This document shows positions 1 through 64,000 of a DNA stretch of 64,000 nt, in pieces; the stretch's first letter is position 1, and every line of letters begins with the position of its first letter. Location of the stretch: assembly GCA_029204225.1 (NCBI GenBank), contig CM055098.1, forward strand, positions 16,124,859 to 16,188,858. The letters run 5' to 3'. Made by a program: the position numbers and the translations under genes. The notes below the pieces were generated by a model. It was given only the letters and a program-made list of their open reading frames with translations. It was not told the DNA's origin and ran no database searches. This stretch comes from Diphasiastrum complanatum (lineage: Eukaryota; Streptophyta; Lycopodiopsida; Lycopodiales; Lycopodiaceae).

Positions 1-620
1 TTAGAACATAAGAAGGCCAAGAAACCGTGAAGTGAGCGTATTGCCTTGAAACGTTATGCAGAACGCGCTTTACACAACATCTTTTGATTATGTAAGTTAA
101 CTTACAACACAGAGGTCCAGTTGCTTGCATACCTTTCAATAAAGAGTAGTTGGTTCAAGAAAGAACCACGTAATATTCTGACGAAGCTGGAGCAGTATGA
201 GAAAGTTATAGCCTGAGATATCATTAGCTTCATACTATGAGATCACAGAATCTACGAATATCTCAAAAAGAGCACATAAGAAAGAGTTATGCATGCATGT
301 GTCCATCCTTCCATCGCTGGTTGGAGGAGGCTACAGAAGTAAACGATTCTATGAACATATAGTACAAATTCATTGTCCATCGCTAGACAGTTAGCCATGC
401 ATGAATAAGTAGTATTATCAACTGAAGAGGAGACCCTCCTCCTCTCCATCGCTGGAACAGCAAGGTCTATAAGTGTAGATTTGGTGTTTAAAAGTGAGTT
501 TACCATGTGCAAAGGTATAGTAAAAAAAAAAACCTTGTAAATCTGAAGTAGCGGTACATCAGTGTCTATCCACGTTTTTTGTTTTAATACAGTAGGGTAA
601 GACTAAACAAAGGAGCATCC

Positions 621-622
<2 letters not shown>

Positions 623-708
<86 letters not shown>
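623..708. repeat. (GA)n microsatellite
   Basis: About 43 uninterrupted GA dinucleotides. Open frames across it are low-complexity artefacts. Confidence 0.95.
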
Positions 709-711
<3 letters not shown>

Positions 712-1360
712 CAAACCTGTAAATGAGAGATGGTGGTCTCAAAACACAAAATTTGACAATGAGAATAAGGCGCATATGCAACCACAACTCTTATTGGCCC
801 TCCTACTTTCAAGATCTCTCTAAGTTAACAAAATAATATCAATCTTAAATTAGCTTGTAAGAGGAAAATAATATCAATCTTAAATTAGCTCATAAGAGGC
901 TACTAAGCAGCAAGAGCTTATACTTATAACATTACACTTAAATAAAGGCCCATCAATGTTCTATTGTTCATTTCAACACCTAATGTGCAATTTCGAACAA
1001 TGATAAACTATAAACAAGTGCAACAATCTTGAAACATTATAGTTATCTCACATTTGCATAATCCTCCATGAGTACATGATTTTTGAAAATATATTGCAAT
1101 GAGTCATGCTCTAGCATTTAAAGTACTCTAACAAAATATATCCCCATCCCCATACAATCCTTTGTGAATTTATCTTATAATTATAGAAGAAATCATTCAC
1201 ATGCAAGTACTTTTAACATCACAAGTTGCAATAGTTGCTTCTATAGGAGATAAATATGATAGCATTTCAAAGACGATTCATTCCTCCTCAAGTTCACCAT
1301 AATACTATACTTGAGATCATTCTAAGAATAATTAGATTCTGTGTATACACAAATTAATAA

Positions 1361-1795
1361 AACGACAATCAGTTGAGAGGTATACTTGACTTTAATAACT
1401 AATCTATATGATGGCATGTTGAAAAAGATTCGTCGAGTCGACGTAACAAATGGTAGATCATCTAATTGATCTACTGAGATTAGTTGAGACCTAGTGAGAT
1501 TAGTTGTAGCGAGAGTATAATAAACAACAAATCACTCGAGAGGTATACTTATTTTGTAACTGATATATGATGGCATGTTGAGAAAGATTAGTTGAGTCGA
1601 TGTAACAAATGTTAGGTTCTCTATTTAAGGACCTAGTGACCTTTTTTTGTAAGGAGAGAGTAACAAACGACAATCATTCAAGAGTTATACTTAATTTCGT
1701 AAGTGATATATGATGGCATGTCCAAAAAGATTCGTTGAGTCCATGTAACAAATGTTAGGTTCTCTATTTAAGGACCTAGTTTATTTGGAGAGAGA
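1361..1795. repeat. Three imperfect tandem copies, ~145-160 bp unit
   Basis: Units start with aacgacaatc (1361, 1666) or aacaacaaatc (1523). Each holds a 'gatggcatgt...' core and 'gtaacaaatg'. They lie downstream of the TPX2 stop codon and could be part of its 3' region or an unclassified element. Confidence 0.7.
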
Positions 1796-2153
1796 GAGAG
1801 AGAGAGAGAGAGGACTATTCGAGCAATGAAGCATCAGTCCTAAAGCCGATTATGGTAGGATTGATGCAGCCAAGAAAAATAAAATATGTGATATCTCCCT
1901 GCAGACACAAATGAACATCAAACGTGCCATTTTCAATATGGCATATATATTTGAATGTTATGATCTCGAGGACAAGAGACTATTATAATGCCAGTCAGTA
2001 TTGGCACATGATTTCATGATATTGTCATGCATAGCGGTGACAAACACTTTGATCCTGACAGTAGTTCCCTACTGGTACACCATTGCCCTTAGGCACAAAG
2101 AGGTGAGCAAAGGCTTTTCATATGGATACAAATTTGATAACAATGATGGCATA

Positions 2154-57548
<55,395 letters not shown>

Positions 57549-58123
57549 TTCCTGGACTTCCAGTAATTCCAGATATTATGCAAGCTACAATCTTCTTTTA
57601 ATAACCTTACTTTTCTGTTTGTTTGCCGATGTTGCTAAATTGTTCCCACTATCTGTTTACTTTCCTGCATTTGCTTTAGCCTATCTTCCATCCATTGCCA
57701 TGCTGTCATCAACTCTCATGCTAAAATTACAAGTTAACTAACGAAGGCGCCAAGACGTCGCCTGCCCGCAAATAAATGAAAAATAATGCCTCGTACACTT
57801 CCCTCTGCAGACTCTGTACAGAACCTTGTTGAATTTCTGGACAGGCTCAAGATCGATGATGCACGACAAAATCTTTCAGCCAGTGATCTCCATAGCAGTG
57901 GCCTCAAATGATAATACCGAGTACACTAAATCATGAAGTCTGAAGCCAACAAGAAAGGTTCATCGGGCCTAAAATATTCACAATAATGCCGCGATGTCTG
58001 AGATTTCACCGAGAAACGAAGAGCCAAAAAACTGAGACAGATCTTCGAAACGTAAGCTCCGCCTCGATAATAAAGAACGACTATCGATCGATCGATCGAT
58101 CCGACTTGCCCGCGCTACGAGAA

Positions 58124-58177
<54 letters not shown>

Positions 58178-58240
58178 GATGGGAGGAAGAGGAACAGAGG
58201 GAAGGTTTTCAAAACAACTAACGTTCAGTTTTTTGTTTGA
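57549..58240 (-). promoter_or_regulatory. TPX2 5' flank with (CT)n tract
   Basis: This sequence lies immediately upstream of the TPX2 ATG. A tract reading (GA)n on the plus strand, hence (CT)n on the coding strand, occupies about 58120-58174. GATC repeats (GATCGATCGATCGATC) sit at 58086-58101. (CT)n/GAGA tracts are frequent in plant 5' leaders and proximal promoters and bind BPC-type proteins. That this one is regulatory is inference. I cannot fix a transcription start. Confidence 0.4.
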
Positions 58241-58504
58241 TTGAGAAGAGCCTAATGATATAAATTATTATTTAAAAATTACCTACCTACCCCGAATTCT
58301 GTGATTGGTGCGCATTGAGACTAGCATAGCGATCGCTGCGTTCGCATGGTTTGTGAGGGGGACTTCCAGTTCAACGGTCACTACTGAAGAAGACTCGATA
58401 ACATGTGGATTAGGAAGCCTGCTCACTTGCGACCCCTCGTCTCTTATTGGGACGGAGTGGATTACGCCCCGCACCGTGCATTGATCCGCCCCTGCCCATT
58501 TTTT

Positions 58505-58830
58505 TTTTTTTAATATTGGTTGCCCGGGCGCCAATGTGTTCCGGGCAACCAGAATTTATCCCATAAGTTTTTTATGGGATTTCTCAAAGGCATATATACC
58601 CAATGACTCCCAATGTCTCACATGTGCTTGCCTGGGCGTAGTGGTGCCTGGCGCCACCTACAGCTGCTGCCCGGTGCCACCCCTGCCCCACCTTCATGGT
58701 GCCTCGCTTGCCCGGCGCCACCCTAGCTGCCCGAAGCCACGTGCAGTGTGCCCGCCCAAAAATTCATTTTCAACGAGCACCTGCGCACACCGGACCAGAA
58801 AAAAAGGGTCGGGCAGTCCACTCCACGTGT
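58505..58830. repeat. GC-rich palindromic-word repeat (GCCCGGGC type)
   Basis: GGTTGCCCGG (58518-58527) and CCGGGCAACC (58541-58550) form a perfect hairpin. Repeated TGCCCGGCGCCACC / GGTGCCTGGCGCC words follow. Same style as the clusters at the hAT borders. Confidence 0.6.
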
Positions 58831-61300
58831 CGCAGAGGCACGAAAGCGGGCATTACCCCCCTCTCTCGTGCCAATAAGCGACTTCGCTTGCTACCTTCTA
58901 GGGATGAAGGGTGATGTGCACATGTCCTTATGCTATTGGTTTATGTGGGCCGAAAAGGCCAACCCCCTGAGAGAGAACATGCCCCCCCACATGCAAAGTG
59001 CGGCAACGCTTTTTGGGCTTGCTGCATAGGGGCAAGGGCAAGTCCATGGCAAATTTAGGGATTGATCTTGTGCCTTCCAACCTTGCCCAGCAAATGCACG
59101 TTAGTAGTCGACGAGTCTATCCCCAGCCATTTCAAATTGTTGCTTCTCCATAGTTACTAGCCATATCCTTGTACAATGTGGGTCCTTCAATAGAGCACTC
59201 ACTACTTGGTAAGTGTTTTTGACATGGCACTTGCTTCTAAAACCACCCTAAAAAATGGTGTCCGATGTAGAGAATGGGAATAAGTAAAACTCAACTTTCA
59301 CTTGCAATTATCTGAGTGCACATTGCGACCAATCACTGTCAACCACACCACTTAAAATCAACTAAACAACTTGGCAATAACACATTCACATTTTTTATCA
59401 ATTGAGAACTTGAGCACATCGTTGTATGCCCACAAACAACCACTACAACTCGAAACATAGGTTTTAAAAAACTTTAGCTCTTTACTAGTAACGCCTGCCC
59501 GTGCCCCTCCCCTGCCCAGTCCCCATCCCAACAGCGGGCAAATTCAAATGTGAGGATGGCGGGGGCCCGTGCCCCTCCCCTGTCTGTGCCTTGACCCTTC
59601 CCCAGCCTCTTTTAGTTTAAAAACATGGGTTTCCCAGGCAGCTCACGCTGCCCGTGAGAGCGTGACAGACAACGTGAGCTGCCCAAAAACCCAAATTCTT
59701 TTAGTATATATAGATTTGTGAAATATTATGAGCATCACCTATTGCAAAGGTGAGTTCACCCCACCCCACTTAAATGGCATTGGGGTGGGTTGCATACATG
59801 CAATCTCCCACATTTGATGGCACTTGCATTGAGCCCATCTACAATCAACCTTGGAAAATGTTATCTCTATATATGTTAACGTTGTTTGATGGTTAGTTTT
59901 TTGTCCTCCTAAGGATTTTACACAAAAAAAGTTTTCAATTGTATTTGTTAACATAATCTACTCCCACCTTAAAGAACATGACCTAGATAAGGAAGTCCCA
60001 CTCAATTAGTTACAACAGAAAGCGAATTAATAGTATAGAGCACTCACATGTAGTGTGTTGCGTCCCTTTTCAAATAATGAAGTGATCACGGGTCTTCTAT
60101 TTGAGTCATGTTGTAGCATTTATAATTGGTATATTCGATGTTGGTCATTGTGACTATGACAATGGAATGCAATTCATCTCTCAGCAATTCGAATGAAACA
60201 CATTTGAATGTGCTCCCCTTGTTCCATTCGAATGTCATTCAGCTTTGACTTGAGGAACATGATTATGATGTTTCGAACTTCTCCCCAAGCACTTTCAAGC
60301 TTGCCTTGGCATCACTCCATCACTGACATGGATAATTATGTAGTCGTTCACTGAGAGGTTAAAGTAGGTCAATGCCCTTCTGACTCTCTTGTCGAAACTC
60401 TTTAAATGCTTTGAATAAATTGAATGATATGATATCATGTTGGAAAAAAGAAAAGAAGATCGACACAACAAGAAACTGCAACAGATGCAAATTTTGGGCT
60501 CTACGGAATGATCATTCTTCAATGCATGACTGCGGCTATCAAATTCGAACCAATATTATCGCGACAAGAGTCACGTTTGATCCTACTTGATTCTACTTTT
60601 TGAAATTATCAGAATCTATGAGACTGATTACATTGACAAACATAAAGAAAGTAGAGTATTGATATGCATAAATGTTTGATGCTTAGACAAAACTATACGA
60701 GAACGAAATAAGATAACCGTTGATCTAAAACGCATACACTCATTCTAACATAATATTGAATGCAATAAAACCCTTAGAATTAATTCCATAAGTAGCATGT
60801 ACCAAATCAGATGAATTACAAGCACACAACTATAGCAGCGGATACAACCGCGTATTCATAAACAATTTAGAATAATGATCATTTTTGTTTGATACAATTC
60901 CACGAATAAGCATTGAAATGTCTGCTAGCAATATTCTATCATAAATTGAGTTCTTGAATCAGTTGACTTGAATTGATTGATATAACTTGAGAAAATGATC
61001 AACTATTTATACTAATTAGAAATTGTCGCATGGGCTTATCCAACTGACGGTTTATGGTAGCAATTTAGCCAGGTCACCATTGGCCCGTAGCCATATTGAG
61101 TTGTAGATCATAATTGGCACTTGGCCATATTGCGTTGTCACTTATCTTGTTTGGTTTCACTGTAATTGCTTGCTAACAATTGTTAGAACAAGTCGTTAGC
61201 TTCAACACAAGTGGTGACATGTTTTGTTAACTCTCGATAAATATTTGGCGACCTTCGATAATCGCTCAATAGATATTTGTTGTTGTCGTTGTTGTGTTTG
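58831..61300. other. Intergenic sequence, no gene recognised
   Basis: Apart from the hairpin repeat, I see ordinary AT-rich sequence and short frames without family signatures. Confidence 0.45.
59470..59700. repeat. GC-rich repeat with a 68-bp hairpin
   Basis: TGCCCGTGCCCCTCCCCTG occurs twice (near 59488 and 59567). At 59626-59647 and 59673-59693 the arms TGGGTTTCCCAGGCAGCTCA and TGAGCTGCCCAAAAACCCA pair with few mismatches. MITE-like. Confidence 0.55.
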
Positions 61301-61315
61301 TAAGGATCCATAGCA

Positions 61316-61510
61316 ATCGTAAGAGTGAAAGTCTGTAAGCAAGCGTAAAATGCTCGTAAACGACCATAAAGCAATACACTAATTATCAAGTGTAAAAACC
61401 AATGGAAGATCATAGAGCGTAAGATCGTGAGCAAACGTAAGAACCCGCAAGTAGATGTAAAAAGTCCATGAGATCATAAGAGGCTGTAAGAGGCCGTAAG
61501 CGATTCTAAA
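61316..61510. repeat. Degenerate CGTAAG-word array
   Basis: CGTAAG, TGTAAG, CGTAAA and related words recur about every 10-20 bp (e.g. AGAGGCTGTAAGAGGCCGTA). It resembles in style the short-unit arrays at 10.9-12.3 kb. Confidence 0.5.
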
Positions 61511-62313
61511 CATACTTTGCAATTCCCGTGTATTTCTACAATCTATGCACTAGTGTGAATAAATCTGGACAACTGGATAAATGAATGGAAGCAGATTTAG
61601 AAATCAAACTTAGAGTAGATGAGAATATAATCCAACAAAAAGTGTGGAGAGCTTTTGGAAAAAGTGTCATAACTGTGTCTTATTAGACACCATTTCAAGA
61701 GAAGTGAGGCTTAAGAAGCAATTTGAGATAGGTGTTGGAGGGCCATTGGCATATTTCACTATAGTGTTGGTGGGATTCGCCACCTCCCCTCATACCAAGT
61801 ACTCTACCCAGGCTGGTAAAGCACGTTTTTTCTCTCTATTTCTAGTCATTTTTCTCTCTCTAGAATTTATTGATCCCCATGTTTCCTTGATCATGCCGTA
61901 GATCGTGTGAGGTGATTGCACATCAATCTGAGCTCTCTGGACTTCGCTAGAAACCGAATCAAAGATTTCAGCCATAGGAACTTGGCGCCGACTGGAATCT
62001 TGGTCACAATGGCGCTACTGGGAGCGGCGCTAGCGCCGAGGGTAGCAAGGGTGCTGCTGGCGTCGGTGGCGCCGGGAAGTAGAGCTTGTAAAGGTAACTT
62101 TACAACATCCACCCCACCTTTATAAAACTGATGTCCTCATCAGATGTCAGATTAAAGTAAAGGTTGTCTCCCAATTAAAATTAACTATACATGTGAGCAA
62201 CCTTGGCACAGTTTTCTATTTACTGGCCACTTTTTATTAACATTGAAGCTGGCACATGAGCACAAGTCGGAGGCTCAGCTCTTTGTATTAAAAAATTACG
62301 TAACTTGAAAATA

Positions 62314-62640
62314 TCACTTTGTTTGGGAAAAGCGTAATTTTATATCGCCTACGTAAAACCCTAGAACCTTATTAACTGGTGACAGAGGAGATTCTGTGAA
62401 ATGTTCGCCCCTATCGCTTCTTGCTTTTGAAATTGGAACTCCTTTGAGCTCCTGATTTGTCCTTGATGCACTTTGTATTGAGCTCCCTGAGCTCTCAGAT
62501 TTAATCAGTTTCGCACAAGTATCAGGGCTCCTTGAGCAAAGGATTTTATTGTTGATTGCCCACTTATGGTCCACTCCATGCCTTGTTGTTTTTTGCACAC
62601 TTCATTTTTCTCCTTGTCCCAGCCTGGTTCTTTGGTACTT
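62314..62640 (-). pseudogene. Possible Ty1/copia integrase fragment
   Basis: The minus-strand frame holds PISKARSDRGEHFTES, resembling the 'LRSDRGGEF' motif of copia integrase. The flanking sequence is not recognisable. Confidence 0.3.
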
Positions 62641-64000
62641 TTCCTTAGCATGAAGTAGTTGTCTTTGAATCAGCCCAAATGTAACTAGTGGCCTCGTGGA
62701 GAGCCAAGGGGTCGCACATGTTTTATTCGCATACGAATTATCTCTTCGCGTTTGTTTGAAGCACCATGTCCGTCGTGCAAAAACTTGACTTTCACAATTC
62801 CATCACTGGTCAGTTGCCTCACAGTCAAAACAAGAAGTGTTACATCTAGCTTGGCTTCAAGTAGCTCTCTTTGAATCAGACACATGCACCCCAAAAGTTT
62901 GCACTAGTCCGATTTACAATACGAACTGTCCTCCTTAGTGATCCGTTTGGATTACCAAGTCTCTCGTGCAAAATAACATTCACAATTCCTTCGTTGATCA
63001 GCTGCTTTACACGTAACACAAGTCAGTATACTCATTATGTCTTCTCATCATTGCTGGTCAGAAAGCCTATAACAAGCTTTCCTTTCCACAACAAAAATCT
63101 TGTCAACTTATTAGGTCCAAAGTTCGCCAGTCTCCTCGTGTGAGTGTGGCTAGGTCACCTTGAATTTGCCCCCATTTTGATCAACTTTCATTCAAAATTT
63201 GTCCCAAGAGAGAGGGGTGTGTGATAGTTCCCTCCACTTATAAATCACCTGACCGGACTTAGAGTAGAGTTCTCAGACAAAAAGCCTTTCAACACTTTGC
63301 TTCCCATCTGCTAGGATTATGGCTTGATCCAACTTGTTGCCAATCTCTGAGAGGATCCTAGTCTTTCCCCTTTGAGGAAAAACCCAACTGACATTGGATA
63401 TCACCCATGCTCAGTGAGTTTCAGTTCCGAAGGTAGCCATCCCAAATGAAGGCCAACTGCTCCATAGAAGATTTCCTGAAATTGCCCTTTCCAACTTTTG
63501 ACTTTTTGCTTGCGTCTGGTGGGCGTTGTCGCAAATGAAACTAACCCAAGTAATAGGCTGGCCAATCCATCCTTTGCAAACATCGAGTCGTTTCGGTGTC
63601 GTTCACGTGCTAGTACTTGAACTGCGAATCCGCCCCAGATTCTGTAGTCCTCTTTGTTTAATGGTATCAGCCTTCAAAATAAAGGTTCCTTCTCGAGCCA
63701 TCAGCTCCTTGTATCACAGCAATCATGCAAACCAGACAAAGCACGAGTACTAAGACTCACCACGAATACATGCAAGGAAGACAATCAGGCAGGTTTACTA
63801 ATAGGTAACAAAGACAAGGTCCCCTTTGAGATAGTCTGCCAAAGGACCATTGCTGGCCGCGCCATGCAGATTGATCACAGAATCAACCACAGAGAACACC
63901 CTCCAACTATCCGTGCTTTTACCATTAAGTAGCACATTGCCTCAATCACGCCCACCAACTTTGATCGATAGGCCTTATATGATCGGCGGCTATCCCGCAC
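62641..64000. other. Intergenic sequence with a diverged internal repeat
   Basis: Two related segments (around 62655-62870 and 62865-63020) share 'CTTTGAATCAG', 'TCGTGCAAAA' and 'TTCACAATTCC.TC..TG.TCAG'. Probably part of a decayed retroelement. No further domain was recognised. Confidence 0.35.

Larger units (their letters stand above)
1..2153. other. 3' flank of TPX2: microsatellites and tandem repeats, no gene seen
   Basis: Contains a (GA)n microsatellite at 623-708, another at 1788-1812, and three imperfect tandem copies of a ~145-160 bp unit (1361-1522, 1523-1665, 1666-~1795). The repeats share a 'gatggcatgt...gatt' core, 'gtaacaaatg', and (last two copies) 'tctatttaaggacctagt'. The TPX2 3' UTR and polyadenylation site must lie below 2154, but I cannot place them. 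No protein of recognisable family is encoded. Confidence 0.6.

Noticed and set aside
61891-62125. Ala-rich frames on both strands as a possible gene or copia gag
   Set aside because: The composition is driven by GGCGC-rich sequence. No domain or supporting neighbours are visible.

Overview
This is nuclear DNA from a land plant with a large, repeat-rich genome. The evidence is one plant-type TPX2 gene with canonical GT-AG introns, chromodomain Ty3/gypsy retrotransposons with a methionine-tRNA primer site, DUF659-type hAT transposons, Ty1/copia relics and abundant (GA)n, (TG)n and (TA)n microsatellites. Introns of 9 to 19 kb would suit a fern, lycophyte or gymnosperm, but the sequence does not settle which.

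Layout. The only host gene I can support is TPX2, a spindle-assembly microtubule protein, on the minus strand. Its ATG is at 57548 and its stop at 2154, so it covers about 55.4 kb. I could place 22 exons with intact frame and matching splice phases, plus two further candidate exons. One small exon after exon 1 is still missing, because the phases do not join. Almost everything else between 2 and 57 kb is intron filled by mobile DNA.

Intron contents, from the 3' end of the gene: a Ty1/copia integrase relic (about 5.0-5.6 kb); a 9-kb intron (6.9-15.9 kb) with a possible LINE relic, a diverged DUF659-hAT relic ('element C') and a mosaic of four short-unit minisatellites; a 19-kb intron (18.45-37.7 kb) with hAT-type 'element A', which carries a truncated gypsy element (R1) that in turn carries a nearly intact gypsy element (R2) of the same family; and an 18-kb stretch (39.5-57.4 kb) with a copia gag relic, hAT-type 'element B' carrying a third gypsy copy (R3), and CpG-rich foldback repeats flanked by (TA)n.

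Elements A and B are copies of one family with an unusual layout. A transposase reads on the minus strand (BED zinc finger, DUF659, hAT dimerisation region, then a long Pro-rich and acidic tail with AT-hooks). A small charged, probably coiled-coil protein reads convergently from the plus strand. The borders consist of clusters of short palindromic words (GGTACC, GCGGATCC), with ~85-bp tandem repeats inside the left border. Both copies are decayed. This two-gene element is the best candidate for something poorly described.

The gypsy family has 358-bp LTRs. R2 (26593-32907) has 5-bp ATAAA duplications and one 1572-codon reading frame, with a stop near the start of gag. R3 (47737-52431) has ACACC duplications and has lost RNase H and most of integrase. 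R1 lost its 3' end in a deletion that also removed part of element A.

Beyond 57.5 kb lie the TPX2 5' flank with a (CT)n tract, GC-rich hairpin repeats, and several kb where I see only weak retroelement remnants.
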